A stretch of 64,000 nt of DNA from Afipia clevelandensis ATCC 49720 (GTDB lineage: Bacteria; Pseudomonadota; Alphaproteobacteria; Rhizobiales; Xanthobacteraceae). Every line of letters begins with the position of its first letter. Within the stretch, counting starts at the first letter, position 1. Position numbers and translations under genes: made by a program. The stretch lies in assembly GCF_000336555.1 (NCBI RefSeq), contig NZ_KB375281.1, positions 3,509,848 through 3,573,847 of the forward strand, in the 5' to 3' direction. The notes under the pieces are model-generated. The model did not search any database, was not told where the DNA came from, and worked only from the letters and a program-made list of their open reading frames with translations. This document shows positions 18,423-27,330 of this stretch, one piece after another.

Positions 18423-18728
18423 TCAGCGCGGCCGCTGGCTGCTGAACAGACGCGAGATCAGCCAGATCGGGATCACGATCACGGCGCCGAGCAGGAAGTA
18501 GCGCCACACGCCGTTGACGAAATCGAAGCCGAGATTCCAGACCCAGTCGATCAGGCGGCGGATGCTGTAGACGATGTTCCACGGATCGAAACCGATCGCG
18601 GCCAGCACGACGCCGACCAGCAGCGACAGCAGCACCAGCCGCAGCAGCACCGACAATGGCGAACCGCCCAGGAAGCGCGACAGGGCGTCGTCGTTTCTGG
18701 CTGGCAATTCCTTCACCTCGTCGGGCAT
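18423..18728 (-). CDS. Small membrane protein, DUF6460-like
   Basis: This 101-residue protein has two hydrophobic segments: SVLLRLVLLSLLVGVVLAAIG near residues 25-45 and YFLLGAVIVIPIWLISRLF near the C-terminus, separated by an amphipathic Trp-rich stretch (NIVYSIRRLIDWVWN). It resembles small rhizobial inner-membrane proteins grouped as DUF6460, a label I give from memory. An AGGAG site lies six bases before the chosen ATG. It abuts the MATE gene with no spacer, which suggests co-translation. Confidence 0.7.
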   Translation of the reverse strand: MPDEVKELPARNDDALSRFLGGSPLSVLLRLVLLSLLVGVVLAAIGFDPWNIVYSIRRLIDWVWNLGFDFVNGVWRYFLLGAVIVIPIWLISRLFSSQRPR

Positions 18729-18794
18729 CGTGGTCTCCTGCGTGAGTGCGTTATCGCACAATAGCACGCCAGATGGGGGACTGTCTTGTCGCCG

Positions 18795-20471
18795 TCAATG
18801 CCCGCCGGCAGCGGCGGATGAGAGAATTTTGCTCTCGGAGATTAACATCCGTTCAAGTGTGTCCAGCCGGTCGGCGTCGCGCGGCGGTTTGTCCCAGCGC
18901 AGGCGGCTGATGCGGGGGAAGCGCATGGCGACTCCGGATTTATGCCGCGCCGAACGTGCCAGCCCCTCGAATGCCACCTCGAACACCAGTCCCCGATCCG
19001 GCTCATGCACCACATGGCGCACCGGACCGAACTTCTCGGTGGTATGACGGCGCACGAAACGGTCGATTTGAATCAACTCCTCGTCTGTAAATCCGAAATA
19101 GGCTTTACCGACCGGGACGAGTTGTTCGACACCATCAATGCTGGTCCAGACGCCGAATGTATAATCGGAGTAGTATGACGAGCGTTTGCCGTGGCCGCGC
19201 TGCGCGTACATCAGTACAGCGTCGATAATGTGCGGGTCACGTTTCCATTTCCACCATTGTCCTTTCGGGCGGCCAGGCAGATAGGGTGCATCGCGCCGTT
19301 TCAGCATCACGCCCTCTACGGCTTCCGAGTTCTCTCCCGCCCCGGCGCTGGCTGGATTAGCGCGCGCGGCGGCAAGTTCATCCCAGCTTGTGAAGGGCAC
19401 GCGCGGCGAGAGATCGACGCGCGGATCGGCAAGCTGTGCGACAAAGGCTTCGAGCTTTTCGCGCCGTTCGCTGAAAGTCAGCATGTGCAAATCATTCTCG
19501 CCGTCACTGAGCAGGTCGTAAGCGCGCAGATGGATCGGATAATCCTTCATCAGCTTCGGCGTCACGGATTTGCGGTTGAGCCGCTGCTGCAGGATGTTGA
19601 ATGTCTGCACACGCCCCTCACGCAGCACCAGCAGTTCGCCGTCGAGTGCGCCGGGAAGGCGCAGCGACGGGAGAAGATCGGGAAAGCTTTTGGTGATGTC
19701 TTCGCCGGTCCGCGAATAAAGCCGCGTCACGGTGGTGCCGTTCTCGTCCAGCCCGCTCACCGCCTGTACGCGGATGCCGTCCCACTTCCACTCGGCGGTG
19801 AAATCCTCCGGCGCGAGATTGGCGAAATCGGTGTCCTCGATGGCATGCGCCAGCATCACCGGCCGGAACGGCGCAGGATCGCGATTGACCGGCTTGTCGG
19901 CGCGGCCCTCAAGCCATGCGAACAGGTCGAGATAGGGCGGCGCAAGCCCCGGCCAGATCAGTTCGACATCGTGGGCATCCTTGTCGCCGAGAGCCGCTGC
20001 CGCGGTTTTCGCCAGCCGCGCCGAAACACCGATGCGCAGCCCGCCCGTCACAAGTTTCAGAAGCGCCCAGCGTCCGGTCTCATCCAGTTCGTCCAGCCAG
20101 CGCACAAGCTGTGCAGGGATTTCCGTCTTTCCGAGCGTATTGAAAGTCGTGACGACTTCGGTGAGCGTCGGTGGCGGCGGCGAGTTGGTCGCGCGCCGGT
20201 CCGCCGGCCACATCAGCGCGACGGTTTCCGACAGGTCGCCGACATAGTCATAGGACAATGCAAACAGGGTCGGATCGGTGCGTGCAGCAATCAGGTCGCG
20301 AATAAGCCCGGCCTTGGCATGGCGAAACGACAGAGCGCCAGTCAGTGCAGCCAAGGCCCAGCCGCGATCGGGATCGGGCACCTCGCGAAAGTAGCTCGTG
20401 ATCAGCCGCAGCTTGTTGTTGCGGCCGGGTTCATATGCGAGACGATCGAGCAGATGTGCGAAGCGGTTCAT
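18795..20471 (-). CDS. ATP-dependent DNA ligase of the Lhr-Core/exonuclease repair cluster
   Basis: This 558-residue ligase belongs to the bacterial ligase-associated DNA damage set (cisplatin damage response ligase type). After an N-terminal DNA-binding domain (1-200), the nucleotidyltransferase motifs are visible: motif I KWDGIR with the adenylated Lys229, motif III-like RTGED at 254, DGEL at 277, and motif V EGVMLKRRDAPYLPGRPKG. An OB domain follows (VGKAYFGFTDEEL onward). Ligases of this family seal nicks using ATP, separately from the replicative NAD+ ligase. Its start overlaps the exonuclease stop (four bases, TCAT on the plus strand), so the pair is translationally coupled. Confidence 0.95.
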   Translation of the reverse strand: MNRFAHLLDRLAYEPGRNNKLRLITSYFREVPDPDRGWALAALTGALSFRHAKAGLIRDLIAARTDPTLFALSYDYVGDLSETVALMWPADRRATNSPPPPTLTEVVTTFNTLGKTEIPAQLVRWLDELDETGRWALLKLVTGGLRIGVSARLAKTAAAALGDKDAHDVELIWPGLAPPYLDLFAWLEGRADKPVNRDPAPFRPVMLAHAIEDTDFANLAPEDFTAEWKWDGIRVQAVSGLDENGTTVTRLYSRTGEDITKSFPDLLPSLRLPGALDGELLVLREGRVQTFNILQQRLNRKSVTPKLMKDYPIHLRAYDLLSDGENDLHMLTFSERREKLEAFVAQLADPRVDLSPRVPFTSWDELAAARANPASAGAGENSEAVEGVMLKRRDAPYLPGRPKGQWWKWKRDPHIIDAVLMYAQRGHGKRSSYYSDYTFGVWTSIDGVEQLVPVGKAYFGFTDEELIQIDRFVRRHTTEKFGPVRHVVHEPDRGLVFEVAFEGLARSARHKSGVAMRFPRISRLRWDKPPRDADRLDTLERMLISESKILSSAAAGGH

Positions 20472-21499
20472 GACGCCGCCTCGTCAACGGCTACGCCTTC
20501 GTCTTCATCGCCATAGCCGACCAAGGCGAGCGGGCGTGCTTTCAGGCCTTTCGACTGGCACCAGTGGACCAGTGCATCTTCCTGGCCGTGGGTGACCCAG
20601 ATTTCGCCTGCGCCGGTTGCATTAATGGTGGCGCAGAGGCCGTCCCAGTCGGCGTGATCGGAAATCACCAGCGGCAGTTCGATGCCTTTCTGGCGTGCGC
20701 GGGCGCGCACACGCATCCAGCCCGAGGCGAATGCGGCGACGGGATCGGGAAATCGTCGCGTCCAGATGTCGGTAATGGCCGAAGGCGGTGCGAGCGTGAT
20801 CGTTCCCGCGAGATCGGCCTTCTTCATGCCCTTTGCCAGCCGCAACGCGCCAAGATCAATGCCGCGGCTTTCATAGTAGCGCGTGATTTTCTCCATCGCG
20901 CCGTGCAGGTAGATCGGCTCGTCGTAACCGGCTTCGCGGATCAATGCGATGACGCGCTGCGCCTTGCCAAGCGAATAGGCGCCGACCAGATGCGCGCGCT
21001 CGGGAAACAATGCGACCGACGCCAACAGTTTCTCGATCTCACCAACCGGATCGCTGTGACGAAAGACAGGAAGCCCGAAGGTCGCTTCGGTGATGAACAC
21101 GTCGCAGGGCACGATCTCGAAAGGTGCGCAGGTCGGATCCGCCGTGTCCTTGTAGTCGCCCGACGCAACGATTCTGGTTGTGCCGTCGGTCACCGCGATC
21201 TGCGCCGATCCCAGCACATGGCCTGCCGGATGAAACGTGACGCTGACGCTTCCCAGTTTGACCGTTTCGCCATATGCAATGGCTTGCGTGCTGCCGGCGA
21301 AATTGTCGCCATAGCGCAGCCGCATCATGTCGAGGGTTTCCTGCGTCGCCAGCACCGCACCATGGCCGGGACGGGCATGATCCGAATGGCCATGGGTAAT
21401 CAGCGCCCGCTCCACCGGCCGCACCGGATCGATATGAAAGCCGCCGGGCTTGCAGCACAGGCCGGCGGCAACAGGCATCAGGATGTCGTGCGGGCGCAT
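20468..21499 (-). CDS. Ligase-associated DNA exonuclease (metallo-beta-lactamase/beta-CASP type)
   Basis: This 343-residue protein has the metallo-beta-lactamase metal site HGHSDH at residues 36-41 and the further ligand region FHPAGHVLGSAQI and VASGDYK, followed by a beta-CASP-like cap. Homologues encoded beside this ligase are manganese-dependent 5'-3' exonucleases. It is the first gene of the leftward exonuclease-ligase pair and diverges from the TPR-methyltransferase over 81 bp. No clear Shine-Dalgarno site precedes the ATG. Confidence 0.93.
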   Translation of the reverse strand: MRPHDILMPVAAGLCCKPGGFHIDPVRPVERALITHGHSDHARPGHGAVLATQETLDMMRLRYGDNFAGSTQAIAYGETVKLGSVSVTFHPAGHVLGSAQIAVTDGTTRIVASGDYKDTADPTCAPFEIVPCDVFITEATFGLPVFRHSDPVGEIEKLLASVALFPERAHLVGAYSLGKAQRVIALIREAGYDEPIYLHGAMEKITRYYESRGIDLGALRLAKGMKKADLAGTITLAPPSAITDIWTRRFPDPVAAFASGWMRVRARARQKGIELPLVISDHADWDGLCATINATGAGEIWVTHGQEDALVHWCQSKGLKARPLALVGYGDEDEGVAVDEAAS

Positions 21500-21580
21500 A
21501 TGCGGTATATAGTCACTCTCGAGCCGGGGAGGAGTCTGTTACATCCCGCGTGGCTCATTGCCGAGGTTCATTTCAAGTCC

Positions 21581-22507
21581 ATGCCCGCCGCGTTGTTCCT
21601 GTCCTCCGGAAACCTGATTGCCGATCGCCGCTATGATTTCGGGCGCGACCTGCAGTTGCGCGGAGACCTTGCCGCCGCTGCCGACCTGATGGCGCAGGCC
21701 ATTGAGCTTGAGCCGGGTTTCGCTTCGGCCTGGTTCGCGCTCGGCGATCTGCGCGAGCAATTGGGCCAGCGCGATGACGCGATTGCCGCTTTCATTCGCG
21801 CGCGGGATTGCGATGCGGAAGACCGCCATGGCGCCAAGGTGCGGCTGATGCGGCTCGGCGCGGAAAATCTCTCCACCATGCCACAGGGTTATGTGCGGGC
21901 GCTGTTTGACCAGTACGCGCCGCGCTTCGACAAGGTACTGGTCAACGATCTGGATTATCGCGGACCCGAGGTGCTGCTGAAGGCCGTGCTGGCGGCACGT
22001 CATGCGGCGAGGCTGCCCTCGCATTTCGCGCGCGCCATCGATCTTGGCTGCGGCACCGGACTGGTCGCGCGCGAGTTCGCTTCGCTGGTGGACGAGTTCA
22101 TCGGCGTCGACCTGTCGCCAGGCATGATCGAGCGTGCCCGTGCCACCGGCCTCTACGTACGTCTCGATGTCGCCGACATGCAGCAGGGACTGTCCGCCGA
22201 AGCGGATTCCGGCGCAGACCTGATCCTCGCGGCGGATGCCTTTGTCTACGTGCCGGAGCTGGATGCGTTGTTGCGCGAAGCGGCGCGCGTCCTGAAGCCG
22301 AAGGGCCTGCTCGCGTTCACGGTGGAAACGCACAGCGGCGATGGCGTCATTCTCGGGGCCGGGCTGCGCTATGCCCATGGCGAGGCCTGTCTGCGCGGCG
22401 CTTTGGCCGATGCCGGACTGGTGTCCTGCGCCATTGCCTCGGCTTCAACCCGCATCGAGGCGGGGGAGGATGTTCCGGGCCTCGTGGTCACGGCGAGCAA
22501 GGCATAA
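21581..22507 (+). CDS. TPR-containing class I SAM-dependent methyltransferase
   Basis: The protein has about 308 residues. An N-terminal TPR pair (about 20-80: DLMAQAIELEPGFASAWFAL and REQLGQRDDAIAAFIRARD) is fused to a Rossmann methyltransferase from about residue 110. The SAM motif I is AIDLGCGTGLVAREFA, then IGVDLSPGMIERARATG, and motif IV region LILAADAFVYVPEL. The layout resembles methyltransferases acting on proteins or small molecules in bacteria, with no known substrate. It sits between the two halves of the repair cluster. The start is uncertain: GAGG is 14 bases upstream, and the frame stays open into the exonuclease antisense region. Confidence 0.85.
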   Translation: MPAALFLSSGNLIADRRYDFGRDLQLRGDLAAAADLMAQAIELEPGFASAWFALGDLREQLGQRDDAIAAFIRARDCDAEDRHGAKVRLMRLGAENLSTMPQGYVRALFDQYAPRFDKVLVNDLDYRGPEVLLKAVLAARHAARLPSHFARAIDLGCGTGLVAREFASLVDEFIGVDLSPGMIERARATGLYVRLDVADMQQGLSAEADSGADLILAADAFVYVPELDALLREAARVLKPKGLLAFTVETHSGDGVILGAGLRYAHGEACLRGALADAGLVSCAIASASTRIEAGEDVPGLVVTASKA

Positions 22508-22682
22508 GCCGCCATTCCGCATCCGCAACATCAGCGTAGCGACAAAACGCAAGACAGGCGCGGAAGGCCTGCCAGCATCCGCCCCGGCCGCGCGGTCCGG
22601 CGGATCGCCGATCCCGGCTGCAAAAGGCCCCAAAAACAGACCCGACGAAGGCCTTCGGAACAATCGAGGAGACAACATAAAA

Positions 22683-23894
22683 ATGAAAACCACATCTTTT
22701 GCCATTGCGGCGGCTTTCGCGGCGACCGTTTTGATGGGTACTTCCGGCGCGCAGGCCCAGAAGAAATACGATCCGGGCGCGAGCGACACCGAGATCAAGC
22801 TCGGCCAGACGGTGCCGCATTCGGGACCAGGATCGCTCTATGGCGTGATCGGCCGCACCCAGGCGGCGTATTTTCAGATGCTGAATGAAAAGGGTGGCAT
22901 CAACGGGCGCAAGATCACCTTTCTGACGCTGGACGATTCCTACAGCGCACCGAAGACCGTCGAGGCGACGCGGCGGCTGGTCGAACAGGAAGAAGTGCTG
23001 GCGCTGTTCGGCTCGCTTGGCACCGGACCGCAGACCGCCGTGCAGAAATATCTCAACAGCAAGAAAATCCCGCAGCTTCTTCTGAACACCGGCGCGGGAC
23101 GCTGGAACGATCCGAAGAATTTCAAATGGACCACGCCGGGTCTGCCGCTCTATCCGACCGAGGGACGTATTCTCGCGCGCTATCTGTTGCAGAAGAAGCC
23201 CGAGGCAAAGGTTGCCATCCTGTACCAGAACGACGAGTTCGGCCGTGATTACATGAATTCGTTCAAGGAGATTCTGGCGGAAGCCGGCGGCAAGGCGAAG
23301 GTGATCGCGGAAGCATCCTACGATCTCACCGATCCGACCATCGATTCGCAGATGATCAATCTGTCGAAGTCCGGCGCCGATGTTTTCTACAATATCTCCA
23401 CCGGCAAGGCGACGTCGCAGTCGATTCGCAAGGTGGCGGAACTCGGCTGGAAACCGCTCCATCTGCTGGTCAGCACGTCGAGCGGCCGATCGATTCTCAA
23501 CGCCGCCGGCACTGAAAACGCCGTGGGCATCGTCGCTGCGAGTTACACCAAGGAGGTCGGCAGCCCGAAATGGGCGAACGATCCCGACGTGAAGGGCTTC
23601 CAGGAACTACGGACCAAATATCTGTCGAACGTCGATCAGGACAACACCATCGCGTTCCAGGGCTATTCGCAGGCCGTAACGATGGCGCGGATCCTCGAGA
23701 AATGCGGCGATGAACTGACCCATGAGAACGTCCTGAAGCAGGCCACCAATCTGGCCGGTTACAAGGCGCCGATCTTCCTGCCGGGCATCACCTACGCCAC
23801 GTCGCCGGACGATTACTCGCCGATCAAGACGCTGTTCATCGGTGTCTTCAATGGCAAGGACTGGGATCTGTCCGACAAGCCGGTCAGCCAATGA
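22683..23894 (+). CDS. ABC transporter substrate-binding protein, branched-chain amino acid (LivK) type
   Basis: This 403-residue periplasmic binding protein has a signal peptide ending GTSGAQA near residue 25. The mature part is a type I binding fold with family segments IKLGQTVPHSGPGSLYGVIG, FQMLNEKGGINGRKITF, KVAILYQNDEFGRDYMNSFK and TIAFQGYSQAVTMARIL. A good GAGGAG site precedes the ATG. No permease or ATPase genes are adjacent. Binding proteins of this kind in rhizobia bind amino acids, amides or aromatic acids; the ligand here is open. It lies between the methyltransferase and the helicase. Confidence 0.9.
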   Translation: MKTTSFAIAAAFAATVLMGTSGAQAQKKYDPGASDTEIKLGQTVPHSGPGSLYGVIGRTQAAYFQMLNEKGGINGRKITFLTLDDSYSAPKTVEATRRLVEQEEVLALFGSLGTGPQTAVQKYLNSKKIPQLLLNTGAGRWNDPKNFKWTTPGLPLYPTEGRILARYLLQKKPEAKVAILYQNDEFGRDYMNSFKEILAEAGGKAKVIAEASYDLTDPTIDSQMINLSKSGADVFYNISTGKATSQSIRKVAELGWKPLHLLVSTSSGRSILNAAGTENAVGIVAASYTKEVGSPKWANDPDVKGFQELRTKYLSNVDQDNTIAFQGYSQAVTMARILEKCGDELTHENVLKQATNLAGYKAPIFLPGITYATSPDDYSPIKTLFIGVFNGKDWDLSDKPVSQ

Positions 23895-23965
23895 GGGATC
23901 GCGGCGGAGACGGATCATCCGTCTCCGCTCTCGACCCGAGGCCTGCGACGTCTTACCTCTAGGGC

Positions 23966-26521
23966 GTGGACACCAAGGCCCCGACATCGCCCGATCTTTT
24001 GCCCGAGATTTTCCGCGACTGGTTTACCGCGCGGGGCTGGTCGCCGCGCGCGCATCAGCTCGATCTGCTGGCCAAGGCGCAGCAGGGCAGGTCCGCGCTG
24101 CTGATCGCACCCACCGGCGCGGGCAAGACGCTGGCGGGATTTCTGCCGACACTGGTGGAACTGGGCAGGCCACAGCCGAAATCCGCAAAGATGCTTTCGA
24201 CCGGGCGCAGCATTGCGCGCACCGGCGGTTTGCATACCCTTTATATCTCGCCGCTGAAGGCTCTGGCGGTGGACATCGCGCGCAATCTCGACAAGCCGGT
24301 TGCCGACATGAAGCTGCCGGTTCGGGTGGAAACCCGCACCGGCGACACGCCGGTGTCGCGGCGCCAGCGCCAGCGGCGCGATCCGCCGGATATTCTGCTG
24401 ACCACGCCGGAGCAGCTTGCACTGCTGCTGTCATCGGATGATGCGCCTTATCTGTTCTCGTCGCTCAAGCGCATCGTGCTCGACGAACTGCATGCCCTGG
24501 TGACATCCAAGCGCGGCGATCTCCTGTCGCTCGGTCTTGCGCGGCTGTGGCGGCTGGCGCCGCAGGCGACGACGGTCGGATTGTCCGCGACGGTCGCGGA
24601 GCCGGACGATCTGCGGCGCTATCTGATGCCCCAGGCGGATGGCATCGCGCGGATGGCCGATCTTGTGATCGCGGATGCCGGCGCCGCGCCCATTGTCGAA
24701 ATGCTCGACACAAAAGAGCGGCTGCCGTGGGCGGGGCACATGGCGCGTCATGCGCTCGGCGAGATTTACGATCTGGTCAAGGCGAACAAGACCTCGCTGA
24801 TGTTCGTCAACACCCGCGCGCAGGCCGAGATGCTGTTTCAGGACCTCTGGCGCATCAACGACGACGGTCTCGCGATTGCGCTCCATCACGGCTCGCTCGA
24901 TGTGGCGCAGCGCCGCAAGGTCGAGGATGCTATGGCGGCGGGAAAGCTGCGCGGCGTGGTCTGTACCTCGTCGCTCGATCTCGGCATCGACTGGGGCGAT
25001 ATCGACCTCGTCATCAATGTCGGCGCGCCCAAAGGTGCGTCGCGCCTGATGCAGCGGATCGGCCGCGCCAATCATCGTCTCGATGAACCGTCACGCGCTG
25101 TCATGGTGCCGGCCAATCGTTTCGAGGTGCTGGAATGCCGCGCGGCCATCGACGCGGTGGCGGAGAATGCGCAGGACACCCCGCCGCAGCGCACCGGCTC
25201 GCTCGACGTGCTGGCGCAGCACATTCTCGGCTGCGCCTGCGGCGAGCCATTTCTGGCCGATGCGCTTTATGAAGAGGTGCGCAGCGCGGCGCCGTACATG
25301 GACCTTTCGCGAAGCGATTTCGACGATGCCGTCGATTTCGTCGCGACCGGCGGCTACGCGCTGAAAAGCTATGAACGCTTCGCGCGCATCAAGCAGGACA
25401 AGGCTGGCCGCTGGCGGGTGACCAATCCGAAGGTGCGCCAGAGCTATCGCCTCAATGTCGGCACCATTGTCGAAGAGCCGATGCTGAAGGTGAAGCTGGT
25501 GCGCGGGCGCGGCAAGAGTTCGGGCTCGACCGGCGTGATCGCGCGGGGCGGACGGATGCTCGGGCAGATCGAGGAGTACTTTATCGAAGGGCTGGTGCCC
25601 GGCGACACCTTCGTGTTCGGCGGCGAGGTGGTGCGTTACGAAGCCCTGATGGAAGACGAGGTTTATGTTTCGCGTAGCAACGACGCCAATGCCAAGGTTC
25701 CGTCATACATGGGCGGCAAGTTTCCGCTCTCGACCTATCTTGCCGAGCGCGTGCGGCTGCTGCTCGCGGATCAGCGGGCCTGGAAGGGATTGCCGGATCA
25801 GGTGCGCGAATGGCTGTCGCTGCAGGCGGCATTTTCCCGCGTGCCCGGGCCGCGCGAACTGATCGTCGAAACATTCCCCCGCGCGGATAAGCATTACCTT
25901 GTCTGCTATCCGTTCGAGGGCCGCCTTGCCCATCAGACGCTTGGCATGCTGCTGACGCGGCGGCTGGAACGTGCGCGGGCCAAACCGCTCGGGTTTGTGG
26001 CCAATGAATATGCGCTGGCGGTGTGGTCGCTCGGCGACATGTCGTCGATGATCCGGGGCGGGCGGCTCAATCTGGACGCGCTGTTCGATGCCGACATGCT
26101 GGGCGACGATCTCGAAGCCTGGCTTGCGGAATCGGCGCTGATGAAACGGACCTTCCGCACCTGTGCGGTGATCTCCGGCCTGATCGCGCGCCGGTTCACC
26201 GGCGAGGAAAAATCGCGGCGGCAGGTGCTGTTCTCGACGGATCTCGTCTACGACGTGCTGCGCAAGCATCAGCCGGACCATGTGCTGCTGCGTGCGGCGC
26301 GCGCAGACGCTGCGACCGGCCTTTTGGATATTCGCCGTCTCAGCGATATGCTGATCCGGATCAAGGGCCGAATCACACACAAGGAACTCGACCGGGTGTC
26401 CCCGCTCGCGGTGCCGGTGATGCTGGAAATCGGCCGCGAAGCGGTTTATGGCGAAGCATCGGACGAGTTGCTGGCGGAGGCCGCCGAGGAACTGGTCAAA
26501 GAGGCGATGCCGCCCAATTGA
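23966..26521 (+). CDS. Ligase-associated DEXH-box helicase (Lhr-Core type)
   Basis: This 851-residue superfamily 2 helicase has Walker A APTGAGKTLAGFL (residues 48-60), TTPEQLALLL, the DELH box at 173-176, GLSATV, the motif IV-V region SLMFVNTRAQAEML, and motif VI QRIGRANHR. After the winged-helix and Lhr-specific domain the protein ends without the long C-terminal extension of full-length Lhr, as in Lhr-Core helicases (3'-5' translocases active on DNA and RNA:DNA hybrids). It begins with GTG. It is followed 12 bp later by the phosphoesterase PdeM, its usual operon partner. Confidence 0.95.
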   Translation: MDTKAPTSPDLLPEIFRDWFTARGWSPRAHQLDLLAKAQQGRSALLIAPTGAGKTLAGFLPTLVELGRPQPKSAKMLSTGRSIARTGGLHTLYISPLKALAVDIARNLDKPVADMKLPVRVETRTGDTPVSRRQRQRRDPPDILLTTPEQLALLLSSDDAPYLFSSLKRIVLDELHALVTSKRGDLLSLGLARLWRLAPQATTVGLSATVAEPDDLRRYLMPQADGIARMADLVIADAGAAPIVEMLDTKERLPWAGHMARHALGEIYDLVKANKTSLMFVNTRAQAEMLFQDLWRINDDGLAIALHHGSLDVAQRRKVEDAMAAGKLRGVVCTSSLDLGIDWGDIDLVINVGAPKGASRLMQRIGRANHRLDEPSRAVMVPANRFEVLECRAAIDAVAENAQDTPPQRTGSLDVLAQHILGCACGEPFLADALYEEVRSAAPYMDLSRSDFDDAVDFVATGGYALKSYERFARIKQDKAGRWRVTNPKVRQSYRLNVGTIVEEPMLKVKLVRGRGKSSGSTGVIARGGRMLGQIEEYFIEGLVPGDTFVFGGEVVRYEALMEDEVYVSRSNDANAKVPSYMGGKFPLSTYLAERVRLLLADQRAWKGLPDQVREWLSLQAAFSRVPGPRELIVETFPRADKHYLVCYPFEGRLAHQTLGMLLTRRLERARAKPLGFVANEYALAVWSLGDMSSMIRGGRLNLDALFDADMLGDDLEAWLAESALMKRTFRTCAVISGLIARRFTGEEKSRRQVLFSTDLVYDVLRKHQPDHVLLRAARADAATGLLDIRRLSDMLIRIKGRITHKELDRVSPLAVPVMLEIGREAVYGEASDELLAEAAEELVKEAMPPN

Positions 26522-26533
26522 GATCGAAACGAA

Positions 26534-27226
26534 ATGCAAGGCACACAGGCGGCAGAGCAGGTTCCGGAAGTGACTGTCGCCGGCGTGACCTTCACCGCTG
26601 ACCTTGTGGGCGCGTTGTTCTGGGAAGAGGAGCGGCTGCTGGTCGTTTCCGATTTGCATCTGGAAAAGGGATCGAGCTTCGCACAACGCGGCGTGCTGTT
26701 GCCGCCGTTTGACACCGCTGCGACGCTGGCGCGATTGGGGGCGGTGATCGCCCGGCATGATCCCCGCACCGTCATCGCCCTTGGCGACAGTTTCCATGAT
26801 CGCGAGGCGCATCAGCGACTGTCGTCCGACGATCGCGACGCGCTCGCTGGACTGCAGGCGCGGCGTGACTGGATCTGGATTTCCGGCAATCACGATCCGG
26901 CCCTGCCGCGCGATTTCGGCGGCACCGTCGCGGACGAAGTTGCCATCGGGTCGATTGTGTTTCGCCATGAGCCGACCGGTGCGGTCGGCGAAATCGCCGG
27001 TCATCTTCATCCCAAGGCACGGGTGTCGACGCGCGGACGTTCGGTCGAGCGGCGGTGTTTCGCCAGCGACGGGGAGCGGGCTGTGATGCCGGCATTTGGC
27101 GCGTATACCGGCGGTCTCAGCATTCGCGACGTGGCTTTCGCGGCGATCTTCCAGACGCTGGCCTTCACCGCGCATGTGCTGGGCGACCGCAAGGTCCACA
27201 GCATCGCGGCGGCGCGGTGTTATTGA
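26534..27226 (+). CDS. pdeM: Ligase-associated endonuclease/phosphoesterase PdeM
   Basis: This 230-residue calcineurin-like metallophosphoesterase has the full set of metal-binding motifs: VVSDLHLEKG (Asp40, His42), GDSFHD at 84-89, SGNHDP near 118-122 and GHLHP near 157. Members encoded beside the Lhr-Core helicase and ligase are manganese-dependent DNA nucleases or phosphodiesterases. It lies 12 bp after the helicase. Together with the exonuclease and ligase on the other strand this completes the four-gene repair set. Confidence 0.93.
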   Translation: MQGTQAAEQVPEVTVAGVTFTADLVGALFWEEERLLVVSDLHLEKGSSFAQRGVLLPPFDTAATLARLGAVIARHDPRTVIALGDSFHDREAHQRLSSDDRDALAGLQARRDWIWISGNHDPALPRDFGGTVADEVAIGSIVFRHEPTGAVGEIAGHLHPKARVSTRGRSVERRCFASDGERAVMPAFGAYTGGLSIRDVAFAAIFQTLAFTAHVLGDRKVHSIAAARCY

Positions 27227-27330
27227 AAACCCGGATTTGATCTGCGCCATGGATGGCCGACGCCGGTTCTGTCAGATGTCACGGAACCGCAGCGGATGAA
27301 GGCGGTTGTCGGTCGCGGCTGGGCACAGGC

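Noticed and set aside
20564..21580. N-terminal 339-codon extension of the methyltransferase frame
   Set aside because: It is antisense to the exonuclease gene and has no methyltransferase or TPR pattern; recognisable homology begins only near 21581.
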